Assembly (NCBI GenBank): GCA_027036915.1
Contig: JALWCD010000243.1
Coordinates: forward strand, 1-5,910
Source of the DNA: Thermodesulfatator sp.
GTDB taxonomy: Bacteria; Desulfobacterota; Thermodesulfobacteria; Thermodesulfobacteriales; Thermodesulfobacteriaceae
DNA length: 5,910 bases
Reading direction: 5' to 3'
Positions 1-5,842 of this stretch are shown one piece after another. Position 1 is the first letter of the stretch; every line of letters starts with the position of its first letter. The position numbers were made by a program, and so were the translations under genes. Below the pieces are notes generated by a model. The model ran no database searches and was not told the DNA's origin. It saw only the letters and a program-made list of their open reading frames with translations.

Positions 1-1
1 C

Positions 2-619
2 ACGGGCATGGCCTGGACGGAAACCGGAGGCTCACTCCTTCAGATCGAGGCCGTCATCATGCCCGGAAAAGGTCAGCTTCACATTACCGGGAAGCTGGGA
101 GAGGTCATGCAGGAGTCCGTCCAGGCGGCCATGAGCTATGTGCGCTCCCGGGCCCATCAGCTGGGCCTGCCTCCGGATTTTTATCAGAAAGTGGACATTC
201 ACGTGCATGTGCCCGAAGGGGCCATTCCCAAGGATGGTCCGAGCGCCGGAATTACCATCGCCACGGCCATCGTTTCGGCCCTTCTCAATATTCCGGTCAA
301 GAACACGGTGGCCATGACCGGGGAGATCACCCTGCGGGGTCGGGTTCTGCCGGTAGGAGGCCTCAAGGAGAAACTGCTTGCGGCCCGGCGCGGGAACATC
401 GAGACCGTAATTCTTCCCAAGGAAAACGAGAAGGATCTCAAAGAGATCCCGGCCAAGATCCTGAAGAACCTGCGAATCCTCATGGTGGAACACATGGACG
501 AGGTCCTCAGGGAGGCCCTGGTGCTCGAGGATCCGGAAAAACTCTTCCGGGATGTGCCGCCACTGGACATCTGGTCTCTGGTGAAGCAAAAGGAAGGCGA
601 GGAGATCCGGGCTCATTGA
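2..619 (+). CDS. lon: ATP-dependent Lon protease, C-terminal proteolytic domain (5'-partial)
   Basis: This is the end of a cytoplasmic AAA+ serine protease that degrades misfolded and regulatory proteins. The window holds only about 205 residues, the C-terminal protease domain; the N-terminal substrate-binding and ATPase domains lie to the left. The reading frame is open from base 2 (codons ACG GGC before the ATG at 8), and the resulting [10 protein letters not shown] matches the normal Lon domain boundary. The ATG at 8 is therefore an internal methionine, not the start. The Ser-Lys catalytic dyad is visible: Ser in PKDGPSAG (codon 242-244) and the second Lys of [10 protein letters not shown] (codon 371-373). 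They are 43 residues apart, as in E. coli Lon (S679/K722, from memory). The gene ends normally at TGA 617-619 with a short charged tail. No terminator hairpin follows; a tRNA promoter begins over the stop codon. Confidence 0.96.
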   Translation, partial: TGMAWTETGGSLLQIEAVIMPGKGQLHITGKLGEVMQESVQAAMSYVRSRAHQLGLPPDFYQKVDIHVHVPEGAIPKDGPSAGITIATAIVSALLNIPVKNTVAMTGEITLRGRVLPVGGLKEKLLAARRGNIETVILPKENEKDLKEIPAKILKNLRILMVEHMDEVLREALVLEDPEKLFRDVPPLDIWSLVKQKEGEEIRAH

Positions 620-644
620 CAGATAGGCGCTTTGCGGTTAATTT
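616..644 (+). promoter_or_regulatory. Putative sigma70-type promoter for tRNA-Val
   Basis: A perfect -35 hexamer TTGACA lies at 616-621, overlapping the lon stop codon. A 17-bp spacer separates it from a weak -10 candidate TAATTT at 639-644 (TTAATT at 638-643 is an alternative with 16 bp). Transcription would start near 651, about 5 bases before the mature tRNA-Val end at 656, which is typical for a tRNA leader. The -35 box is convincing but the -10 matches consensus at only three of six positions, so this is a prediction. Confidence 0.5.
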
Positions 645-655
645 AGGCCCCCGGA

Positions 656-730
656 GGGCGGATAGCTCAGTGGGAGAGCATCGGCCTTACAAGCCGGGGG
701 TCAGAGGTTCGAATCCTCTTCCGCCCACCA
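656..730 (+). tRNA. tRNA-Val (anticodon UAC)
   Basis: A full cloverleaf can be drawn. The acceptor stem GGGCGGA (656-662) pairs with TCCGCCC (720-726). The D stem GCTC (665-668) pairs with GAGC (676-679). The anticodon stem TCGGC (681-685) pairs with GCCGG (693-697), with one G-U pair. The seven-base anticodon loop CTTACAA has anticodon TAC at 688-690. The T stem AGAGG (703-707) pairs with CCTCT (715-719) around the loop TTCGAAT. The discriminator is A727 and the 3' CCA is encoded at 728-730. UAC reads GUA/GUG and, with modified U34, other valine codons. Confidence 0.96.
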
Positions 731-737
731 GATTTTG

Positions 738-746
738 TGTTATAAT
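738..746 (+). promoter_or_regulatory. Extended -10 promoter for tRNA-Asp
   Basis: The sequence TGTTATAAT combines a consensus TATAAT (741-746) with the upstream TG of an extended -10 element (738-739), in a short AT-rich stretch between the two tRNAs. No good -35 hexamer is present because that region is the 3' acceptor of tRNA-Val; extended -10 promoters are known not to need one. Transcription would start near 753, about 8 bases before tRNA-Asp. The same transcript could read through into the downstream operon starting at 856, since no obvious terminator intervenes. Confidence 0.65.
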
Positions 747-760
747 ATAGAAACGCCGGC

Positions 761-838
761 GGGGCTGTAGTTCAGCACGGTTAGAACGCCGGCCTGTCAC
801 GCCGGAGGTCGCGGGTTCAAGTCCCGTCAGCCCCGCCA
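761..838 (+). tRNA. tRNA-Asp (anticodon GUC)
   Basis: The acceptor stem GGGGCTG (761-767) pairs with CAGCCCC (828-834). The anticodon stem CCGGC (789-793) pairs with GCCGG (801-805) around the loop CTGTCAC, with anticodon GTC at 796-798. The T stem GCGGG (811-815) pairs with CCCGT (823-827) around TTCAAGT. The discriminator base is G835, an aspartate identity element, and CCA is encoded at 836-838. The D-arm and anticodon region closely resemble E. coli tRNA-Asp. A T-rich stretch (839-855) follows directly and leads into the next gene, whose ATG is only 17 bases downstream. Confidence 0.96.
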
Positions 839-855
839 TTTCTTTATTTGTTTTT

Positions 856-1647
856 ATGACCTGGTCGACGGCCTTTCTCCTCAAAAAGGTTCTGCTCTAT
901 TTGCTCTATCCCTCCGGCCTGGTATTCCTTTTTCTCCTGGGTGTAACCCTTTACGCCCTCTGGGGAAAGCGTCGCGGTCGCAGGCGGGCACTGCTCTTTA
1001 CGGCCCTGGCTCTCTATTACCTGGCCAGCACGCCCTTTTTACCCCATTTTTTACTCAAGCCGCTTGAGGCCGGTTTTAAGAGGCCTTCTCCGGAGGAGAT
1101 CGCTCAAATAGAGGCTCTGGTGGTTCTTCCGGCCCGGATTTATGGCCGCGAGGGTCTGGCCCTGGAGGAAAGGTTCAGCCGGGAGACCTGGGCCCGTTTT
1201 ATGGCCGCCGTAAGACTGGCCAAAACTCATCCCTCGGCCAGGATCTTCGTGGTGGGTGGGTCCCTTGAGGGGCCCGGGGCCCGGTATCTGGCCGAACTCG
1301 GAAGGGAACTGGGGGTGACGGTCGAAGCCCTGGATGAAGCTCCGGATACCATCACCAGCGTAAGGCTCCTCAAGCCTCACCTTGAAGGCCGTAGGTTCCT
1401 TGTGATTACCAGCGCTCACCATCTCCGCCGGGCCCTTTATCTTTTTGAACGGGAGGGGTTAAAACCCCTGGCTTACCCCGCGGTTTATCTTTCGCACCAG
1501 ACGAGCTTTCGTCCCTTTCACATCCTTTACCTCTTTCCCGATCCGGTCTATCTGGAGCTTACCAACGAAGCCGTGCATGAATATCTGGGGCTTTCCTTTT
1601 ATCGTTTGCGAGATCTCATCTTTGGAGGCCGAAATGGAAAGACTTAA
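856..1647 (+). CDS. DUF218/YdcF-family membrane-anchored protein, ElyC-like
   Basis: A 263-residue protein of the DUF218 family, which includes E. coli YdcF and the envelope-biogenesis factor ElyC (about 259 residues). Two hydrophobic segments at the N-terminus (about residues 9-35 and 44-62), separated by a very basic loop (KRRGRRR), predict two membrane helices, with the rest as a soluble domain. The DUF218 domain spans about residues 86-215: LVVLPARIYG (88-97) stands where relatives have a glycine-rich first strand, then FVVGGS (131-136), DEAPDTITSV (160-169) and VITSAHHLRRAL (183-194) with GLKPLAYPA. The NEAVHEYLGLSFYRLRD end (237-253) also resembles ElyC. The biochemical activity of the family is uncertain; ElyC is tied to peptidoglycan and lipid-carrier homeostasis. 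ATG 856 is chosen because it keeps the first membrane helix, but no Shine-Dalgarno precedes it, only a T-rich 17-base gap after tRNA-Asp. The gene end overlaps gmhA by 14 nt. Confidence 0.85.
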   Translation: MTWSTAFLLKKVLLYLLYPSGLVFLFLLGVTLYALWGKRRGRRRALLFTALALYYLASTPFLPHFLLKPLEAGFKRPSPEEIAQIEALVVLPARIYGREGLALEERFSRETWARFMAAVRLAKTHPSARIFVVGGSLEGPGARYLAELGRELGVTVEALDEAPDTITSVRLLKPHLEGRRFLVITSAHHLRRALYLFEREGLKPLAYPAVYLSHQTSFRPFHILYLFPDPVYLELTNEAVHEYLGLSFYRLRDLIFGGRNGKT

Positions 1648-2209
1648 GCAAATCCTTGCGGCCTCCCATGAGGCCACCGCACGTTTCGTTGAGACCGAGG
1701 GCCCGAAAATCCTTTCCCTGGTGGAGAGGACGCGGGAGACCTTTGCCCGCGGGGGGAAACTCCTGGTCTTTGGAAACGGTGGAAGTGCCGCGGATGCCCA
1801 GCATCTGGCGGCCGAACTGGTAAACCGCTTCCGGCGGGAAAGGGCTCCGCTTCCGGCCCTGGCCCTTACCACCGATACCTCCATCCTGACCGCGGTGGGA
1901 AACGATTACGATTTCGATCTTATCTTTGTGAAACAGATCGAAGCCCTGGGTCGCCCCGGAGACATAGCTCTCGGTATAAGCACCAGCGGGCGTTCCGCAA
2001 ACGTGCTCAAGGCCCTGGCGCGGGCCAGGGAGCTCGGGCTTTACACCGTGGGGCTTACCGGAGGCGATGGCGGACGGCTTCCGGAGGTCGCGGACCTGGT
2101 TCTTACCGTACCTTCCACCGAGACTCCCCGGATCCAGGAGGGACATCTCCTTTTCCTGCACATCTTTTCCGAACTCCTTGAGGAGGCCTGTCTTGAAATC
2201 CGGCCCTGA
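1634..2209 (+). CDS. gmhA: Phosphoheptose isomerase (sedoheptulose 7-phosphate isomerase)
   Basis: This cytoplasmic enzyme converts sedoheptulose 7-phosphate to D-glycero-D-manno-heptose 7-phosphate, the first step toward ADP-heptose for the LPS inner core. The 191-residue product has the usual length (E. coli 192). It is a SIS-domain protein: the phosphate-binding FGNGGSAADAQHLAAE lies at residues 46-61 and GISTSGRSANVLKAL at 114-128. The four zinc ligands known in E. coli (H61, E65, Q172, H180, from memory) correspond to H57, E61, Q168 and H176 here, so it should be active. The ATG at 1634 is preferred over an in-frame ATG at 1577 because GGAGG (1624-1628) sits 5 nt before it and because this start aligns with the family. 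It begins inside the end of the DUF218 gene and overlaps the following gene by 17 nt. The later heptose genes (gmhB, hldE) are not in the window. Confidence 0.95.
   Translation: MERLKQILAASHEATARFVETEGPKILSLVERTRETFARGGKLLVFGNGGSAADAQHLAAELVNRFRRERAPLPALALTTDTSILTAVGNDYDFDLIFVKQIEALGRPGDIALGISTSGRSANVLKALARARELGLYTVGLTGGDGGRLPEVADLVLTVPSTETPRIQEGHLLFLHIFSELLEEACLEIRP
2181..2195 (+). promoter_or_regulatory. Strong Shine-Dalgarno that fixes a TTG start
   Basis: A full AGGAGG (2181-2186) lies inside the end of gmhA. It is followed by a 6-nt spacer and TTG at 2193-2195, in frame with the deoxyhypusine-synthase-like gene. No ATG is present in that frame near here; a far upstream ATG (2067) would add 42 residues of low-complexity, Arg/Pro-rich sequence read from the gmhA coding region in the wrong frame. 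The TTG start is therefore strongly favoured and makes the two genes overlap by 17 nt. Confidence 0.8.
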
Positions 2210-3155
2210 ACCTCTGAGTTTCGACGGCCTAAGGACTTACTCCCTCAGAGAACGCCCGAGCAAGGTCTCTCTCGAAAAACTCGGGAAACCCTTTGACCCC
2301 GGGCTTTCCTTTCGGGATTTTCTGAGAAGTCTTCCCCGGGAACTGGCGGCCCGGGATCTTCTGGAGGTGGCCCGTGAGGTGGTGGCGGCCCGCAGGGCCG
2401 GCCGCCCCTTTATCGTGGGCTTCGGGGCCCACGTGATAAAAGTGGGCACGGCCCCTTTCCTTATTTCCCTCATGGAAAGGGGCCTCATTACGGCCCTGGC
2501 CACCAACGGGGCCTCCATGGTGCACGATGCCGAACTGGCCATGGCCGGTCTCACCTCCGAAGACGTGGCTCAGGCTTTGAAGGACGGAAGTTTCGGGGCT
2601 GCCCGTGAAACCGGAGAAGTGTTGAACACCGCGGCCCGCCTGGCCCCGGAGGTCGGGGGTCTGGGTCGGGCTCTGGGAAAGCTCATCGCCCGGTCGGATT
2701 TTCCCTATCGTCACCTGAGCCTTTTTGCCCGGGCCTACGAACTCGGTATCCCCGTGACCGTACATGTAGCCCTGGGAACCGACATCGTGCATATTCATCC
2801 CTCAGCCGATGGCCGGGCCATCGGGGAGGCCACCTTCCTCGATTTCAGGATCTTCTGTCGGCTGATCTCCGGGCTTGAGGGCGGAGTCTTTTTACTGGCG
2901 GGCTCCGCGGTCATCCTCCCGGAGGTCTTCCTTAAGGCCCTCTCCGCGGTGCGCAATCTGGGCTATCGGGTGAAGAATTTTACCACCGTGAATCTGGATT
3001 TTATGCGCCAGTATCGTCCCCTCACCAACGTCGTCCATCGGCCTACCCTTTCCGGCGGAAAGGGGTATAGTATTACCGGACACCACGAAATTCTGATTCC
3101 GCTCCTTTACGGAGCCATGCTAGAGATGTGGGAGGGCGGGGATGCCGATTTATGA
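2193..3155 (+). CDS. Deoxyhypusine-synthase-like protein of unknown substrate
   Basis: A 320-residue soluble protein that appears to have the deoxyhypusine synthase (DHS) fold. Compared by eye with human DHS from memory, IVGFGAHVIKVG followed by LITALATNGASMVHDAEL (in the first third) corresponds to the DHS stretch around GYTSNLISSG...VDVLVTTAGG, the NAD-binding part. PVTVHVALGTDIVHIHP corresponds to PVFCPALTDGSLGDMIF. LSGGKGYSITGHHEILIPLL near the C-terminus corresponds to the segment around SWGKI...VFPLL. K290 (codon 3060-3062) thus sits where the DHS catalytic lysine (human K329) lies. The Asp/Glu-rich spermidine-binding stretch before that lysine and the KHH histidine motif are not present. 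Bacteria lack eIF5A, so true hypusine synthesis is unlikely; an NAD-dependent reaction on another amine or imine substrate is possible, but that is inference. The start is TTG 2193, set by AGGAGG at 2181. The gene overlaps gmhA by 17 nt and the next gene by 14 nt. Confidence 0.72.
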   Translation: MKSGPEPLSFDGLRTYSLRERPSKVSLEKLGKPFDPGLSFRDFLRSLPRELAARDLLEVAREVVAARRAGRPFIVGFGAHVIKVGTAPFLISLMERGLITALATNGASMVHDAELAMAGLTSEDVAQALKDGSFGAARETGEVLNTAARLAPEVGGLGRALGKLIARSDFPYRHLSLFARAYELGIPVTVHVALGTDIVHIHPSADGRAIGEATFLDFRIFCRLISGLEGGVFLLAGSAVILPEVFLKALSAVRNLGYRVKNFTTVNLDFMRQYRPLTNVVHRPTLSGGKGYSITGHHEILIPLLYGAMLEMWEGGDADL

Positions 3156-3363
3156 GTTCGAATGCGAAAACTGTGGAGAAACCTTTGAGGAACTGGTCTT
3201 TGGTTCTGCCGAGGGGGTAAAGTGCCGCAAATGCGGGAGCCCCAAAGTCCGGCGTCTCATGTCGGCCTTCGGGTTCAAGAGCGGAAGCAGGTTCGTGAGT
3301 TCCGGCTCCGGGGGTGGGGCCTGTAGCGGTTGCGCCGGCGGAACCTGCAGCACCTGTCACTGA
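3142..3363 (+). CDS. FmdB-type small zinc-ribbon protein
   Basis: A 73-residue protein beginning MPIYEFECENCG, the signature of the FmdB/CxxC_CxxC_SSSS family. Two CxxC knuckles (C8/C11 and C28/C31) make a zinc ribbon, and SPKVRRLMS follows as in relatives. The tail from about residue 53 is a flexible Gly/Ser linker ending in a second cysteine cluster (C61, C64, C69, C72) and a final His, which could bind another metal. The family is named after a putative regulator of the formamidase operon in Methylophilus, but the role of most members is unknown; regulation or metal handling are guesses. The start is supported by GGAGGG (3131-3136), 5 nt before the ATG, and by the family N-terminus. It overlaps the upstream gene by 14 nt, and its stop codon shares a base with the hemC start (TGATG). 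Confidence 0.88.
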   Translation: MPIYEFECENCGETFEELVFGSAEGVKCRKCGSPKVRRLMSAFGFKSGSRFVSSGSGGGACSGCAGGTCSTCH

Positions 3364-4283
3364 TGAAAAAGCTGCTTCGGGTCGGAACCAGAGGAAGCAA
3401 ACTGGCCCTGGCCCAGACGGGCTGGGTTATTGAACAGCTCAAGCGTCGGTTCCCCGAGCTTGAAGTCGAGACGGTCGTCATCAAAACCAAAGGCGACAAG
3501 ATTCTGGATGTGCCGCTGGCCAGAATCGGAGGGAAGGGGCTTTTCGTAAAAGAAATCGAGGAGGCCCTGCTGCGGGAAGAGATAGACCTGGCGGTCCATA
3601 GTTTGAAGGATGTGCCCTCCGAGCTTCCGGAAGGTCTGGAGATTGCCGTCATTCCCCCGAGGGAGGATCCCCGGGATGTTTTCATCGCGCGGGAGTTCCG
3701 AAGGCTTGAGGATCTCCCGCCGGGTGCCCGGGTGGGGACCAGCAGTCTGCGCCGTCAGGCCCAGCTCAAACGTCTTCGACCGGATCTTGAGATCCTCCCC
3801 CTGAGAGGGAACGTGGACACCCGTTTGAGAAAACTTTCCGAGGGGCAGTACGAGGCCATCCTTCTGGCTGAAGCCGGTCTCCGAAGGCTGGGGCTTACGG
3901 TGGAAAGGACTCTGCTTCCGCCGGAGGTCATGTTGCCCGCGGTGGGGCAGGGGATCCTGGGCCTTGAGATCCGTTCCGAAGACGAACTTACCCGGGAAAC
4001 CATCGCCTTCCTGCATCATGAGGAGACGGCCCTTTGCGCCCGGGCGGAAAGGGCCTTTCTTCGTCGCCTGGAAGGAGGCTGTCAGGTACCGCTTGCGGCG
4101 CACGCCGCTCTCCGTGAGGGGGAGCTTTTCCTGGAAGGCTTTCTGGCTGACCCGGAGGGGAAGCGATTTTATCGGGAAAGGGTCCGGGGGCGCCCGGAAG
4201 AGGCGGAGGCTCTGGGGATAAATCTGGCCGAAACCCTCCTTGAGATGGGGGGAAGAGACATTCTGGAGGAGCTCCTTTCATGA
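3363..4283 (+). CDS. hemC: Hydroxymethylbilane synthase (porphobilinogen deaminase)
   Basis: This cytoplasmic enzyme joins four porphobilinogens into hydroxymethylbilane in tetrapyrrole biosynthesis. The product is 306 residues (E. coli about 313) and appears complete. Visible motifs are RVGTRGSKLALAQT (6-19), IGGKGLFVKEIEEALL (55-70), DLAVHSLKDVPSELP (75-89) with the catalytic Asp D83, GTSSLRRQAQL (125-135) with substrate-binding Arg130/131, LRGNVDTRL (147-155), LPAVGQGILGLE (191-202) and LEGGCQVPLAAHA (236-248). C240 is the cysteine that carries the dipyrromethane cofactor. The ATG at 3363 overlaps the upstream stop in TGATG and lacks a clear Shine-Dalgarno at normal spacing, so translation probably depends on re-initiation after the zinc-ribbon gene. 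An in-frame TTG at 3330 would add 11 unconserved residues and is less likely. The 3' end overlaps cobA-hemD by ATGA. Confidence 0.96.
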   Translation: MKKLLRVGTRGSKLALAQTGWVIEQLKRRFPELEVETVVIKTKGDKILDVPLARIGGKGLFVKEIEEALLREEIDLAVHSLKDVPSELPEGLEIAVIPPREDPRDVFIAREFRRLEDLPPGARVGTSSLRRQAQLKRLRPDLEILPLRGNVDTRLRKLSEGQYEAILLAEAGLRRLGLTVERTLLPPEVMLPAVGQGILGLEIRSEDELTRETIAFLHHEETALCARAERAFLRRLEGGCQVPLAAHAALREGELFLEGFLADPEGKRFYRERVRGRPEEAEALGINLAETLLEMGGRDILEELLS

Positions 4284-5842
4284 GAAAGGGAAAAGTCTAT
4301 CTGGTGGGGGCCGGCCCGGGAGATCCCGGACTCATCACCCTCAACGGGATAAAAGCCCTTAAAAAAGCCGAGGTGGTGGTCTACGATTATCTGGCCAACC
4401 CGAAGCTCCTGTCCTATGCTCCGGAGAATGCCGAAAGGATCTATGTGGGCAAAAAGGGCGGACACCATACCCTTTCTCAGGAGGGCATAAATCGGCTTCT
4501 GGTGGAAAAGGCCCTTGAGGGGCATACGGTGGTGAGGCTTAAGGGAGGGGATCCCTTTATCTTTGGACGCGGCGGGGAGGAGATCGAGGCCCTTCTTGAG
4601 CACGATATCCCCTTTGAGGTCGTTCCGGGGGTCACGTCGGCCTTTGCGGTTCCGGCCTATGCCGGCATTCCGGTGACTCACCGGGAGTACACCTCCACCC
4701 TGGCCCTTATCACCGGTCACGAAGCCGAGGGTAAGGAGGATTCCGCCATCGACTGGGAGGCGCTGGCTCGCATCGGAACCCTGATCTTCCTCATGGGCAT
4801 GAAGAACCTTCCGCGCATCTGTAAAAACCTCCTCCGGAACGGTCGGTCCCCGGAAACCCCTGTGGCTGTGATCCAGTGGGGGACGACTCCGCGACAGAGG
4901 GTGGCTGAAGGCGCCCTTTCGAATATCGTGGAAAGGGTGAAGGCTGCCGGGCTTTCGGCCCCGGCCATCATTCTGGTGGGGGAGGTGGCCCAGCTCCGGA
5001 AACGTTTTCGATGGTTCGAGAACCGTCCGCTTTTCGGGAAACGGGTAATCGTGACTCGTACCCGGGAACAGGCCAGCCGGCTGGTGGAGCTCCTGGAGGA
5101 GGCCGGTGCGGAGTGCTTGGAGATTCCGACCATAAAAATTGTTCCTCCGGAAAGTTTCGAGGCCCTGGATGAGGCTTTGAGAGAGGTCGAAGCCTTCGAC
5201 TGGGTGATCTTCACTTCTCAGAACGCGGTCCGGTATTTCCGGGAAAGGCTTTATGCCCTGGGAAAGGACGCCCGGAGTTTGAGCCGCAGCCGTCTGGCAG
5301 TGATCGGCACGGCTACGGCTGAAGCGTTAGCCGGGATGGGGCTTAAGGCCGACCTTGTGCCAGAGGAATTCCGGGCCGAGGGCCTGATTGCGGCCTTTGC
5401 CGGGCTGGAGATCAGGGGGCAGAAGATCCTTCTCCCCCGGGCGGAGGAGGCCCGGGAGATCCTTCCGGAAAAGCTTCGGGAAATGGGGGCGGAGGTCAGG
5501 GTGGTTCCGGCTTACCGCACCGTGCTTCCCGAAGAATCTCGCAGGGCTTTGCTTTCCGCCCTGGAGGAGGGGGTGGATCTGGTAACCTTCACCAGTTCAT
5601 CCACGGCCAGAAATTTCTTTAAACTCCTTGAGGGCCGGGAGGACCTTCTCAAAAACGTGGTTTTAGCCTCCATCGGCCCCATCACCAGCGAGACCCTGCG
5701 TAAGCTGGGCCACCCTCCCCAGATCGAGGCCCGGGAATACACCATCGCCGGCCTTATGACCGCTATTCGGGAATATTTTTCTGTTACCGCAGAGCAAAAA
5801 TGTCACCCTAACTGCAAGGGGAAAATGTCACCCCCTTCCTGA
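4280..5842 (+). CDS. cobA-hemD: Fused uroporphyrinogen-III C-methyltransferase / uroporphyrinogen-III synthase
   Basis: A 520-residue bifunctional protein. Residues about 4-241 are SUMT (CobA), which methylates uroporphyrinogen III at C2 and C7 with S-adenosylmethionine to give precorrin-2. Motifs are VYLVGAGPGDPGLIT (6-20), VVRLKGGDPFIFGRGGEE (84-101), VVPGVTSAFAVPAYAGIP (114-131), LITGHE (143-148), LMGMKNL (171-177) and IQWGTTPRQR (198-207). Residues about 250-500 are uroporphyrinogen-III synthase (HemD), which closes and inverts ring D of hydroxymethylbilane: KRVIVTRTREQA, VIFTSQNAVRYF (309-320), VIGTATAEAL, ILLPRAEEAREIL and VTFTSSSTARNFFKLL (435-450). Such fusions are known in clostridia and sulfate reducers. 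The ATG overlaps the hemC stop as ATGA, with GGAGG at 4265-4269. The last ~13 residues (from C508) are encoded by a repeated 12-bp element and look foreign to HemD, so the native C-terminus may have been replaced. Confidence 0.94.
   Translation: MRKGKVYLVGAGPGDPGLITLNGIKALKKAEVVVYDYLANPKLLSYAPENAERIYVGKKGGHHTLSQEGINRLLVEKALEGHTVVRLKGGDPFIFGRGGEEIEALLEHDIPFEVVPGVTSAFAVPAYAGIPVTHREYTSTLALITGHEAEGKEDSAIDWEALARIGTLIFLMGMKNLPRICKNLLRNGRSPETPVAVIQWGTTPRQRVAEGALSNIVERVKAAGLSAPAIILVGEVAQLRKRFRWFENRPLFGKRVIVTRTREQASRLVELLEEAGAECLEIPTIKIVPPESFEALDEALREVEAFDWVIFTSQNAVRYFRERLYALGKDARSLSRSRLAVIGTATAEALAGMGLKADLVPEEFRAEGLIAAFAGLEIRGQKILLPRAEEAREILPEKLREMGAEVRVVPAYRTVLPEESRRALLSALEEGVDLVTFTSSSTARNFFKLLEGREDLLKNVVLASIGPITSETLRKLGHPPQIEAREYTIAGLMTAIREYFSVTAEQKCHPNCKGKMSPPS
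5797..5833. repeat. Pair of 12-bp direct repeats, possible insertion-sequence terminus
   Basis: AAAATGTCACCC occurs at 5797-5808 and again at 5822-5833, exactly 25 bp apart start to start. Both copies lie inside the last codons of cobA-hemD. On the minus strand they read GGGTGACATTTT. Closely spaced repeats of this kind, with an outer TGT, are typical of the multiple binding sites at the ends of IS21-family elements; that likeness comes from memory and was not searched. If the element starts at TGT (5801), host DNA ends at 5800. A 6-bp inverted repeat, AAGGGG (5816-5821) and CCCCTT (5832-5837), also spans the second copy, so a weak hairpin is an alternative role. Confidence 0.4.

Noticed and set aside
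32..616. Long minus-strand open frames opposite lon, and similar ones opposite most other genes
   Set aside because: They are shadows caused by GC-rich codon usage on the coding strand. They lack recognisable domains or ribosome sites and lie opposite strongly conserved genes.
646..659. GC-rich inverted repeat GCCC-CCGGA-GGGC just before tRNA-Val, considered as a lon terminator
   Set aside because: The stem is only four pairs, no T-run follows, and its right arm is the tRNA acceptor stem itself.
656..838. The tRNA pair as an integration site for a genomic island
   Set aside because: No integrase, no duplicated tRNA 3' end and no shift in gene style are visible. The genes on both sides are housekeeping genes.
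687..884. Minus-strand reading frame of 65 residues containing GLEPATSGVTGRRSN and GGRGFEPLTPGL
   Set aside because: It is the antisense of the two tRNA genes. These peptides are a well-known false annotation that recurs wherever tRNAs are read backwards, and both tRNAs here are well supported.
1577..1633. An upstream ATG for gmhA at 1577 adding 19 residues
   Set aside because: It has no Shine-Dalgarno, and the extra residues are the DUF218 C-terminal region read in another frame. ATG 1634 has GGAGG at 1624 and gives the usual family length.
2067..2192. A 42-residue N-terminal extension of the deoxyhypusine-synthase-like protein from ATG 2067
   Set aside because: It lies wholly inside gmhA in another frame, is Arg/Pro/Ser-rich without family similarity, and has a far better start at TTG 2193 with AGGAGG 6 nt upstream.
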